DNA of 64,000 bases from Opisthocomus hoazin (Eukaryota > Chordata > Aves > Opisthocomiformes > Opisthocomidae): positions 77,986,504 through 78,050,503 of the forward strand of contig NC_134414.1 of NCBI RefSeq assembly GCF_030867145.1, written 5' to 3'. The stretch's first letter is position 1, and each line of letters begins with the position of its first letter. This document shows positions 1 through 11,900 of this stretch, one piece after another. The translations under genes were made by a program, and so were the position numbers. Below the pieces are notes generated by a model. That model saw only the letters and a program-made list of their open reading frames with translations. It made no database searches and was not told the DNA's origin.

Positions 1-474
1 AGTCATCTGCAGTTTCAGAGGCAAGGACTTGCTTATGACAGACAGAGGGACTGAAAGATGAATTTCATTTTACCATGATGATGATGGTCTGGAAGAGACA
101 TTTATTTAAAAGAAAGTTTGCTGTTATCAGCATTAATTAGAGGAGTTCATAGAAGAGTAAAAAGGTACAATCTCACTCTCTAAAAGAGATCTCATATTTC
201 AGGTTTTTGAATTGCTAAAGTGGTTGCTAGTAAGTATATACAATACCTTTGTAATACCACTCGAAGAATTCTGATACACATTTTTAAAATTCAGATTTGA
301 TTTAGAATATGTCTGTACCAAAAGATAGATTCCATCCCAAATTTTAGCCCTTCTTTGTCTTGTAGCAAAATATACAGCTATAGACATTGGAAAAAACCAC
401 AGGTTTTCTAGAGTAGCAGCATTTCTTGTTTGCCTTTGCCTTGCTCCAGCTCCTGTTGGCTATAGTTCAGCAAA

Positions 475-560
475 GCAATTAAGCACATTACTTAGTTCTT
501 ATTAAAGTCAGTGGGTGTTAAATTTATGCTTAATGCTAAGGATGTGCTTAAGTGCTTTTC
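475..560. repeat. Possible ancient dispersed repeat remnant
   Basis: The stretch with AAGCACATTACTTAG, AAAGTCAGTGGG and TGCTTAAGTGCTTTTC resembles an old repeat motif common in sauropsid genomes, which I cannot name with confidence. A repeat-library search would decide. Confidence 0.25.
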
Positions 561-672
561 TGCTGTGGAATGAGGTATTATCAAGGAAAAGCGTTCACTG
601 AAACAGTTAACAGAAAGCTGCTGGTGATCTTTAAACTGTCATTTGCTGTTATGCTGGAGTAGGTGATTCATA

Positions 673-1196
673 GTGAGGTCTCATCTGGAGTACTGTGTCC
701 AGTTCTGGGCTCCCCAGTTCAAGAAAGATGAGGAGCTACTGGAGAGAGTCCAGCGGAGGGCTACAAGGATGGTGAGGGGACTGGAGCATCTCTCCTACAA
801 GGAGAGGCTGAGGGAGCTGGGCTTGTTCAGCCTGAAGAAGAGAAGGCTGCGAGGGGACCTAATATATACTTACAAATACCTGAAGGGTGGGTGTCAGGAG
901 GATGGGGCCAAGCTCTTTTCAGTAGTGCCCAGTGACAGGACAAGGGGCAATGGGCACAAACTGAAGCAGAGGAAGTTCCGTCTGAACATGAGGAAGAACT
1001 TCTTCCCTCTGAGGGTGATGGAGCACTCGAACAGGCTGCGCAGAGGGGTTGTGGAGTCTCCTTCTCTGGAGATATCCAAGACCCGCCTGGACAAGGTCCT
1101 GTGCAGCCTGCTGTAGGTGACCCTGCTTTGGCAGGAGGATTGGGCTAGATGACCCACAGAGGTCCCTTCCAACCCCTACCATTCTGTGTGTGTGTG
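673..1196 (+). mobile_element. CR1 LINE, 3' fragment with open C-terminal ORF2 frame
   Basis: 5'-truncated CR1 retrotransposon in + orientation. A 147-codon frame (673-1116) is open to its natural stop and shows the CR1 ORF2 C-terminus: [41 protein letters not shown] and VVESPSLEI. After the stop comes the short CR1 3'UTR (GGCTAGATGACC, CCCTTCCAACC) and a TG-rich tail in place of the usual ATTCTATG octamers. It lacks the reverse-transcriptase catalytic core and is immobile. Confidence 0.92.
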
Positions 1197-1429
1197 ATAT
1201 TCTTATAGTGCAGTGTGCTACAAAGTTGGTCCATTTTGTTAAAACAAAAATCAACAAAACAAAAAATAACAAATGAGGCTTAATTTTTAAAATACAGCCT
1301 CTGTATAGAAACAGCTTGAATAGGACAGGCAGCACATTAGCTTATGGACACAGTTTGGCTGTCTAAAAGTTGGAAGCAGGATTCGGCTGTACCTTGCAGA
1401 CATCTGGATTTCTGTGTCTTTCTGATAGT

Positions 1430-1850
1430 AGGTGTCTAAGTTCCTGCTGTCATTGGTGGAGATGTAGTCAGTGCTAACAGTGGAGCCTAGGGAACCGTTC
1501 AGCTTCCCCTGAAGTTGAGTAGCTCTTCAGGCTCATTTGGCTGTGCTGATTACGAGAGGTATTTAGTTGCCTAAAATAGGCATCTAAAGCTATTTGGGAT
1601 ACCACAGAGTGTCTGAAGCATTTAGCTGGAGCTAGTGGATATGAGGTGAGACCTGTGTGCTTGGGAGAGGTCAGATAAAGTATTCTGAAGTATTCCGAAT
1701 GGTACTAGACTCCTGTGCTGAGGCAACTGAATCAAGCCCTAAGATGGCAGTTGACTACAATGGGAACTTAGATACTCAGCTTATATTAGACACCCCAATT
1801 TAAGTCACTGCCCTCTGGAGCCAAATCCTGCCCTTGAAGTCTGGCTCATA
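1430..1850. repeat. Possible ancient dispersed repeat remnant
   Basis: Phrases such as TAGGTGTCTAAGTTCC, TTGCCTAAAATAGGCATC and CAAATCCTGCCCTTGAAGTC look like degraded copies of an old interspersed repeat. No coding potential was seen. The family was not identified. Confidence 0.25.
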
Positions 1851-4800
1851 GTGAGCACTCAGAAGGGCTTCAGCAATTCTTGTTTAGCTGATCAGAACTT
1901 CAAAACAATTACTACTAAATGAAAATTCTGGATTACTTACATGCATTTTCGTTGAAAATGGTCTTCTACAGTTTACTTGAAGATCTTTGTGCAAATTTAG
2001 TGCCAAATTAAGGCAAGGGACAGGTTCACAGCAGCTGCTGATGCAGTATCCTTCCCAGAGCTTCCTCCGCTAGAGACCTTGAAAGCATGGGAGTAAACTG
2101 GCCTTTAAACAGCTGAAAAGCCATGCAGCAGAAACCTCAGTGTCAGTCAGTTTTCTCTAAAACATAGTCACGTTGCTACCCCTGTGGAAATACAGTATTT
2201 TTCAGCATAAGCTGAGGAGGCACAATCATCTGCTGATGTTTCTGCTCTGTAACTTGCTGTCTGTTTCTTGGCACGCTACATATTCTTTTCTCATGGTGAT
2301 TTCAGACCGTGTTACACCTTTGGATAGTAGGGGCAGTGGTTATTGTTTTGCTGCAGATACCAAGCAAGCTGATGGAGTCCCTATGGGAATAAGTCTGTCT
2401 TTTTAAAAATAAAGTAAAAATTATACCACGTGCATTGAAGCTGTTACATCAAAAGCTCCATCTGTCACTGTCCCTCTGCATCAGTATAAAGCCAGCTGAC
2501 AAATAGGGCATCTTGTATTATATGAACAGGGTTGCGGAAGGTCAAGAATCAGTATATTAGTTTTATAATAGGGAGTTATAATAGGGGGTTATATTAATAA
2601 TAGAGGGAAGAGTTCATTTTAGTTTTACTTTTTGATTTGCATTTGTGTGAATTAAAGTGGAATATGGGATTGCTATGTAGTATCAGACAGGTGCTTTCAC
2701 AGAAGTTGCCTGGCGGAGTCCTTTGTGTGTTCTTTTCTGATCCTGTTACAGATATACATAAGCTGTATTTGTAAAAGTGAAATGCAAGCACTTTAGTACT
2801 GTTTCAACAAAATGATTTTGACTTTCCTGAGTTGTCTACACGTTATATCTGTAATTTTTTTGTAAGGTAAGCCTGAATTTATTTACAAATTGTTACATTT
2901 AGTTATAACATAAACTAGTTGTAGGAATTCTGGATGCACATATAATCAGAAAATTGTCTTTTAATAACAGTCAGGGAACCAAAATAAAAATACAGACTTT
3001 GAAATTTCGCTAGTTGATTCCATAACGCACCCGATTTGATTCCAGCAATTGAATCTGAGCATTTTGCCTTTTTTTCCTACAAAATACAAATTTTTCCGTG
3101 AGTGTGTCTGATCACTTATCAAGATCCGGTAAGAATCTGACCAGAGAGTAACTGAAATATTTTGAAATTTTTTATTTGTTCCATGGGACTCTGGATCAGA
3201 TTGAAAGGTGTTCAGATCAGGTGACATTATGCATGCTGTTTCTTTCACCTAGATTAAAACATTTCGTCAACGTATTTCTGGCTCCAGACACCAAAAGCCA
3301 TGCCCTGGATTGAAAACATTGGGTTTTAGAGGGTGCCATTAGTGCTCTGTAGTTACTGCTAGCAAGAGGACAGACAGCTGGTAAAACTCTTGATGTTACA
3401 GACACACAAAATACGATGAGCCTGTGTAGGGACAGCAGAGCGCAGCTTTCCACACTGCTGAGGGGTGTGAAGGGGATGATCATGCCCATGAAGCACTTAG
3501 CAGATGATGTACTTGGCAGGCATGACTCTGCTGCTAAGCGGAGCTAGTAGGACAGTGTTGCTTTTGGTACCTGATGTAGCTTGTTTGGAGCTTACTCAGC
3601 TATCTCTGCACTATTCTGCATTGTCTTCCTAGGCTTTTACTCAAAATAAAGCTGAGCTCTTCATTCTGAGCCTTTTATTTATTATCATCAAAATAGAACA
3701 GCACATGGTGTTCATTCTATTTCAGTATGCTTATAGAGGCTAATAAAATTGAAGTAGATTTCCCTCTGAGACTTCAGAAAAAGTCTGATTTGTTTGATTT
3801 CCTGGGCCCAACCTCGTGTGTAGGGTTTTCTTAGACTGACAAAGAATGCACTCTGATGATCTTTTTTTTTTTTTCTAGTTGGAAGGATACTTGAAGTATT
3901 TTAATCCATGTTTACTTTGTTTTCTGTATTATTATTCACTATTTTGTTTTGTGACCCTTACATTTAATTACCTATATTTAGAGCAAATATAACAACTTAC
4001 TGTACAGTCACTAAAAGCAGTTGAGTTACTGCATCTTAGTGAGATACTCCTCATTATCTGAGTCACTAATTGAACACAAACTTCTAATCCATCCAGATGT
4101 GAAATAAAAGATAATGGCTTAACCCTTCATGAAAGGCTATCTATTTCTGCAAAATCGGATTTTTTTTTTCACATGTGAATTGTGACACTTAAAATTATTT
4201 TCTAAGAACTCCCACTGTCTTCTTTTAAAGTATTTTCAGGACTCAAAAATAGCAATAATTGGTAAGTAAGAACAGAAGTAGCAATATTAGAATTTATTGT
4301 GGTCTAAGATCACACAAAATACATTTTTTCTGTGTAGAAAGGAATAAAAGGACTGAAAAAGAGCTGTAGCAGTACAGTCTAAAAGACTGACTAGTACACT
4401 GTCCTTTCTCCATCAGGACTGTAGGCAGATGCTCCAGGAAGAAGAAAAAATCACAGGTCAGCTACTAGTATCTGTAACATACTTTCCTCTGATACTCTCC
4501 CAGCATCCAGTCAAGGAGATTCCTTGAGCTGAGTGCGGGCTCTGTGAATCTGGTAATCCCTAATGGATTTCTCTTCCATGACTTTTTTCATTCTCCCCTA
4601 GAATTCTGGGAGTGGCAGGACGTAGCATTTTTAGGTTTCTTTAGGTTGTTTGTGAAGAAATACTGAAGTTTTAATGTTCTGTTTGTCAGTTTCTCAGCTG
4701 TGAGTACACACGAAATTGAGTTGCTAATTAGCCTTTTGTGGGCATTCAAAATGCTGTTGCCAGTTCTTGGAAGATGCTGCAAGTATCATTATCGGCAGTG

Positions 4801-5079
4801 TTTTCCTGGCAATACAGATTAACAGAGTCAGGTGGGAGTTCTTGTTTGCCTTACAGAGGGGGGGAAGCAATCCTTAATGGATGTGACAAACTCTTGTAAA
4901 AGTGAATATGACAGAAGCAAAAACAGAGAGAAGGCCCTAGGAGTCTTATAAAAAAATCCAGGGTGAGGCCTGGTAAAGTCTGGGTTCCAGTGAAGTCAGT
5001 TTCAAAACTCCGTTACTGAAAGAAGGGGCTAAAATTTAATCTGTTTTTCTCCAGTGCTTATTATTTCACTGCAAGTAGC

Positions 5080-5240
5080 CTTACAACGACGGGAAGGCCT
5101 GCGGGTAGCGTCGCGGTCTGCAGTCGGGTGTGACTGGGCGGTTGCGCCGTGCCCCGTGTGCGGCGGCAGTGGCCTGCGGTCCCTCATCCCGTCGCTGCCG
5201 GGGCAGCCCTGCAGACCCGCAGCCTGTTTCGCTGTGCGAC
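5080..5240. promoter_or_regulatory. CpG-rich patch in CNGA3 5' region
   Basis: An abrupt GC-rich stretch with many CpG dinucleotides (for example GGGTAGCGTCGCGGTC, GTGCGGCGGCAGTGG) sits in otherwise AT-rich sequence, about 550 bp before the first recognised CNGA3 exon. It could be a small CpG island with promoter or enhancer activity, or a GC-rich relic. No TATA box was assigned. Confidence 0.35.
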
Positions 5241-5789
5241 AGGGGAAGTTTCGGTTACAAGTGAGCAACATCAGGCCTGCATCTTATAAGTCACCGTTTT
5301 CCTTTTCAGTCCAAGCAAGAGTGACAGTGAGAAGAGATGCGTATTTGCTTGGAGTCATAAAAAGGAACCGTACTGGTGGAAATTCCAGACTGGAGAACAA
5401 CACTGAAAAAAGCGGTGGGCGGTTGCTTTAAAGCCCCCTGGGGATGAACTCTGTTCAGGAAAGCTGCTGATGCCTCACTGGAGGTGTTAGAGTAGAAAAT
5501 ACGCTTTCCGTAATTGCGTATCTGCGCACCAGAATAGTAGTGACCAGTAAGGAATCAACTTCTGAGCTTGCTGGAATGGATGGCAGAGCCTCCACTGACT
5601 TCATTTCGTGTTGGATGGCTGCAGATAAGTAGGAATATAGGCTTAGCTCGGTGTTTATCAAATGTATGCCGTATTACGAGGAAGAACACAGTTTGCTGCC
5701 TTGTTTCCTGGTGTAGCGGTGGAAAGAATCAGACAGGGGAAAGTCTGCTGGAGGCTGTGGGGAATTCTTAAAAAAAATTGCTTTTGCAG

Positions 5790-5906
5790 GACCCATTCAC
5801 TGTGTGAGGATGCGTCTTCAGAACTGCAGAGAGTCATTTCTGTGGAGGGAAGACATCTATCTGAATCCCAGACGAGCTCATTCACAGGCAGGGGAGCAAT
5901 GGCAAG
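5790..5906 (+). CDS. CNGA3: CNGA3 exon, N-terminal cytoplasmic segment
   Basis: This 117-nt exon follows a TTTTGCAG acceptor and ends AG|GTAAAG. It enters with one base of a split codon and leaves with two. It encodes 38 whole residues that begin [11 protein letters not shown] and end SFTGRGAMA, followed by a split Arg. The Ser/Glu-rich stretch and the SFTGxG motif resemble the region just before the conserved RLSR of mammalian CNGA3. No domain is known here, and the segment is poorly conserved between species. The upstream exon needed to supply the first two bases of the opening codon was not identified. Confidence 0.85.
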
Positions 5907-8900
5907 GTAAAGTGCTAACTAATACCATTTTCAGTATTAAGTTTAACTTGTTGGATGAGACTGATCATAATTGGGAGGCAAAGTAAGAAGAACCATCACT
6001 TTCCAAAGAAATGGATGGAGTCCAGCTGAAGAAAGCCTGTGAAAAGTAACAGAAGCCGCTTTTGACATTGATTCCGAACTCAACGCTTACTCATTGCTAA
6101 TAAAAACCTTATAATCCTAGAGATATTGAATGAGCTCACACAAATTAGTCTGAATTAAAAAAAATATTTTTACATGATCAAATCTAAAAATATATTGAAC
6201 ACTGAGGAAATGCATGAAGCGAGGCCAGACTCTAAAGTAAATGGATAAGTGTTTGGTTCTGGCTGACAGCCGATGTATTTGTTTTCTATCAAAGAAGGCA
6301 TAATGATTATTCACTTGTTGGTAGATGGCTCTGGCAAGGGAGGAGGCGGGGGCTCTTGTGTTGGGACTGCAAGAGTTTCTCTCTGATTTTAGAACCCAGT
6401 TATGTTTATAATGGTCTGGGAGCCTTAGTCAGCAAAATTCAAGTCAACCATTTGCTTAAGTAATTTACTTTGCTGGGACTTAAACGTAAACCTGAAGTGG
6501 AGCTTCAGAGACTTCATGTGTCTGGTTTAAAGATTTCCAGCTGAGATTACAGAGCTCTGTCTTCAGATACCATTGTTACACACAATACAGGCCATACTCA
6601 GTTTAAGCATAGTGTATTTCAAAGAGCAAAGAAAGAAATGATTATAAAACTAGAGTAATTTAAACAGTGTCATTTGCACTTCAACCTTTTGCATGGTGGA
6701 GAATAAACTTGTGTTTCCCTGTTTGGTTGTCAGATAATGACAGCACTGCATGTAGGTTACAAAGTCTGCAAGAAGTTGTTTTTAGATGCAAAACATTTAT
6801 AGGTGTGTGTTTTGTGTAAAGTACATGAATATGTAAACCAATATTGAGAATTTCCTTCTTAATCTCTGTTTATATTGTTCTTTACCCTTTTTCAGCATAG
6901 TTTGAATTACACATGCGTGTAGCTACAGTTACTTATGGTCTGAATATAGAAGGAAGCCTGTGATGAAAACATGAATGCTTGGCAATTTAAATATGGTCAC
7001 ATAACATGCCTCTTGAATGCAAATTCTCAAGGACCTAAGACAACAGCATCTGATGGACTTCACTGAGTATCTTGCTTCAAGATGGAAAGGACAAAAAAGT
7101 AAAATAATATAGCGTGGAAGAGATCAGAAAATTCTAATTCTTTGTTCAAATATTTGGTAAAATTTGTTTGCTCCTTAACTAACAGGCCTCACCAAAATGC
7201 TTTGTTTTCTAATGTAGATAAGAACATCTATATTACAAGTTCTCCATACCACTCCTTATGTGAAAGCTGAGTTCTGCTCAGGCAAAGAGAAAAATTCTGT
7301 AGCTTAATTTTATGAAGTGTTTTTTGAATACAGTGAGGAATCTGTGTAAATAATCTCAGAACTTTATTGAAGCTTTTCTTTTCTTTTGCATTCTTGGTAG
7401 GCTTTGAATTCTCTTAATGGTTGGAAATTGTAGGTGACTTATATGATGCTATCATGGTATAGTGCTAAAGAACTAGAGATATCTTTTTCTAATTTCTGAT
7501 ATGTGATACTATTCCTGCCTTTTTTGTCCTTTTTATTTCAGGGTAAGAGAACCTGGGCAAGATCTATGAGGAGGTGTAGTTAGGCCCTTCAAAACTGCAA
7601 CCAAGAGGCAAATGTACTTTACCATAAGATTTAAATTGTTCACATCAACCTCTTTGTGGATTCTGAGCATATGTAATACTAACCGATGCAGAGAGAGTGT
7701 AAAGAGCTTTCCTTGAGTAGCCCAAGGTCTCTGTAAGAAGTTGAGTGTTGTTCAGGGTTTAATTACGCTGTTTTCGAGATCAAGTTGGGAAACCTGAATT
7801 AACACTACTTTTGTCCAAACTATACTACTGGTAGGAAATAATACAATGTATTGTGTAGATAATAAATATAATCACTTGTGTAGATTTCAGTCTCTATTAT
7901 TTTCAATTTTTCAGATACATGTTTCCTTTTGAACTTTGACAGAAAACATTGTAAGGATTCGTAATGTGATTTACATTGTCATAATTTTTTGCTTATTTCA
8001 GTGGTCTGCTAGAAATTTAGGATGAAGAAATAGTGCCTTCTATGCAGCAGGCAGGTTTACATACGATAGGCAATTAATATGTCTGCAGACAGACGCTTTA
8101 AAATCATGGGGAAAGTGGGTAAATTTTTATTTTTCCTTGTTTGGAAGTCGATCCTCCCTCCCTCACTGTTCAGCTTTTGTTTCCACTGTGTGTTCTAGCC
8201 CTTGAGCATGTGATCCTGTCAGTATTTTGTATCTCCTAATTCTGTCAGTCGAGGATTCCACCGTTATCACATAATGTCATAAGTTTGTCAGAAGTCCACT
8301 GCGCTACCCCAACCACTTGGTTTGCCCCTACTTGGCAAGAATATCGTGCTATTGCTCCTGTGGTGCTGGTGCAGTGGACTAGGAACTGATGTGCAATAGT
8401 TTCCTGATCCACTGCAAAAAAGTGATGTATGACATTGTGGGAAGTGACTGGGTTCACACAGTTAATCCATCAAGTTTAATTTTGAGGCAGGTGAAGAAAA
8501 ATCCTCCTGAGCTGCTCTTTGTGGGGATGATTTAAGCCATCTGATGTTCTTGTCTGGTTCAGTCAACATTGTATGTCTGTTCCATGCAGGCTATCACGAT
8601 TTGTCGTGTCTGTGAGGTCATGGGCCACAAGACATTTGCACCATGAAGACCAAAGACCTGATTCTTTCTTAGAGCGTATCCGAGGGCCAGAGCTCGTAGA
8701 GGTGTCCAGTAGGCAAAGCAACATCCGCTCCTTTCTTGGTATCCGTGAGCGGCCTGGGGGAGTGAACAGGTAAGAAGAAGTGTTTATAGTTTAAAGGAAG
8801 ACAAATGAGGTTATGGTATTTTCTTTGTAACTAGGATGTAAGTTTTATTTTAAGAAGAGAGTAAGGAGCTTAGCATGGGAGATGAACAGAGTATCTAATG

Positions 8901-11900
8901 CTGCCCAGGAATCTTCACATAACTGAAGTGTTACACCTTTCAGTAGACTTCCTCTTTCCCCCTCAAACACACTGTGGCAAAGAGCTTGAAGTAAAGGATT
9001 TTGATCATGCAGCTTCAGGCAGAATGGTTTCTCAGAACTGGAATTTTATCGTATACTACCTGTGCAACTTGATATTGCTAAACTCCTCTCCACTGAGGAT
9101 GAATGCAATTTCTATTTCAAGAATGTAGGATGCGGCTAGTTGTGGCTCTTCAGGACATTCATGTTACGCACATTATCTGCGAGTGTTAGGAAACTCCAAA
9201 CAAGCAGTCGTGCAAAATGTGTCATTGATACTCAGGAGTTCAGCTGCTAACATTACATAAAGCTTCTGATGCAGAAATGAGAAAATCTTTTGGCTGCTGA
9301 CTTCTTTTATTAGCACATACTCAGTCTTCGGTATAGAAGGCAGGTTCCGTCTTATCTTAAAATGTTTCTGATAAAACTACGGAGGCCTGCAAGAGAAGCC
9401 TTTATGCCTTTATGTGTTTACAGTCTTTTGACTTGATGAATTATTATTACTTTACAAATAGATGATGTAGTGTTTTAAATGTAACTCCAGCTAACAGAGG
9501 AAAATGAAGTTCCAAGACAGAAGTTGAACTTCTGTTTGGCGTTATGCTTTGCCAAGACAGAATTTGAATTTCTCCCGTATTTTTTTGCATAGTTAAAGAT
9601 TGGTAGGTAAGCAAGTAATAAATTGATTTATTTCAAAATCTCAGCTAGCAATTCAGATTAAAGCAAGAACCTTTGAAGGGCTGTGCATGATACAGGTTAC
9701 CTTGATTTGTTGTGTGCCAGCACAATCTTATTATCTTCACTTGATCTGCTCCTTAGAAATTCAGCTCAAAAGCACGTTTTGCTGAATTAGCGAGACTGCT
9801 GTCTGATTTTTCAGACATCTGGATCAGTAGCAGCTGCAGATTTGAAGTAGTTAGAGAGGCCAACATTGATGCTGGGCCAACAAACCTCTATACAAAGCTA
9901 TTAGAAGAAGTAAATTTGGAAGTATCCATCCTTGCCTTCTCAGTTTTACACGGTTGCCGTGTGACAGTGACTCCCAGTTACTCTATCATGAAGGCTTAAT
10001 TCTGCAGCAGTGGTAGGTACGCTTGTTACTTATCAAAGAGCCTTGGCACTGCATCTGTGAAAAAGACTTGAAAGGATTGAAGAAAGCTGAAAATAGTAGC
10101 CAAATGAGTACAGGGCTAAAAATAGCGAGATGCATATTGCCATGCATTAATACACCTGAGAACAAGCTTCAGACATCAGATGTGGTCACAAATGTGTATG
10201 CCAAGCACACGATAAAAGGAAACTGGTGCCTTGAAATAGTTATGCAAAGGGCTTATCACTGCAGTCAAAATTGACCTTCCTAATCTTATCAGTGCATATG
10301 TGAGAAGCTAGTAAGCCAGTCCATCATGTTGGTAAACACGTGTATGAAATGCCAACAGTCTTTACACTCTAATGTGTTTTATTTAACTTGCTGCAGTCAC
10401 TGGCCCTTGGCCAAGTTTAATGTCAACTATAGCAACAACACCAATGAAGAGTAAGTACTAATAACTTCCAAACACCTTTCTATTACTAGCTCCTTCTCTT
10501 TTTCCCTTTTCAGCCTAGTAACTTTTGTAGTATTAACTCCTTATCTCTTCCTAAGCCTTTTCTAAGAATATAGTTTAATTATGAAGAAAGATCTAGTTTT
10601 CTTAGTATTAAAAGCATCCTTCGTGCTCCCTGTGAACTTCTTTTTGTCTGAAGTTACCCTTGCCTCTCGAGTGAATTTGATTAAGCATTTAGTCCCTAGC
10701 TCCTCTAATTCAGCTGGCTGATTTTACTGCATTGTCAATTGATTTATTAATTCTTCAGTTCTTGAAATGAGATTCATATATTGATGTTCTAATAGTGATT
10801 TTCCTCTTTTAAGACACCGGTCTCAAACAATTTCAAAAAATTTTGGTACCCCAAAATTTGAGGTTGTCAAATGAGAAGTGGATACTGATCAGAGTACCAA
10901 GAAAACACCTATGTGTGCAGTCGAAATGAAAACTAACCGTCTTTTTTTTTTTTTTTTCAAATGTGTGTTTCAGTTCAGCAGATATTGTTGGTATAGATGC
11001 AGAGAGAGTGACAGGCAACATCATAAGGCTTGCATTGCAACGGAAGCTCTGACAGAAGCTGTCATTTTGAGTCTATTTTATATATTTGATAAGATATTTC
11101 ACAGTGTTACACCAAAGAGAAATGTCTTGAAAAGGTGAAGAGCTCCTGTAATTTGAAATCACCCAACACCAATGTTTGTTGCATGTTTTAGACCACAGCT
11201 ATCTGAGGACATACCTGCTGTGTAGCATCCAGCAGCAGATCTGTTCTCACGTGTGATGATAGTTAATTTTTTCATGGCTTTCTAGACAAAAACAAAAATT
11301 AAAAATAATCAAGACAGTTTCTGATTATGCCAGAAATACTTTCAGGGAATTCTTGTTTTTTTCTCCAAATAGCTCCCTCATGGGCTGTCTCAAACTGTAC
11401 ATTTTAAATGATGCTGCAAAACCTTTGTGCGCGTACCTGAAAAAGAGGTCTTCCTGCTCCTCAAGCAACTTTGTGGCTTGGTTTGCATAACTTTTATTAA
11501 AAAGGAAAATCAGTGTGCAGTGAACAGTGACAGAAATGTGCAGAATTTTATTTAGACTGGTATAAAAAAGCGCTAAAAGCCTGGAGCCTAGCCTGCTGGT
11601 CAGAGCCCAAAGGACCGATTAGGATGGAAATACTGCTTTTTTTACTCTGTTTCTGACAATGACTCATGTACCCTGGGCAAAACTTTCATCCTTCCTATGT
11701 TTCATTATCTTTAAATGAAGACAACACCTGTCTGTCTACCTGCCTGCCTGTCTGAAACATACTTGATTTGAAAAGTACTTGACAGATGAGAAATGCAAAT
11801 ATTTGACTCATTCAGAGATTATGACTGTTTTTATAGGGGCTGATACAGCCGTGTTTTGTAAGTCTGAAGATGCACGCTCCTTTTAATGCACTGGAAACAC

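Larger units (their letters stand above)
1..5789 (+). other. Sequence upstream of the first recognised CNGA3 exon
   Basis: This is probably a CNGA3 intron or 5' flank. It contains a CR1 copy (673-1196), possible ancient repeat remnants (about 475-560 and 1430-1850), a short imperfect TATAATAGGG duplication near 2563-2605, a poly-T tract near 3862-3876 and a CpG-rich patch (about 5080-5240). I looked for the expected initiator exon (ATG-GCN-AAR start, ending in a codon split after two bases) and found none. Confidence 0.5.

Noticed and set aside
5578-5771. ATG-initiated frame before the CNGA3 exon at 5790 as the initiator exon
   Set aside because: Its sequence does not resemble the CNGA3 N-terminus and the exon at 5790 has a clear acceptor in its own phase.
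8245-8457. 70-codon antisense frame in a CNGA3 intron
   Set aside because: Reads somewhat protein-like but has no recognised similarity, no splice context and a length expected by chance.
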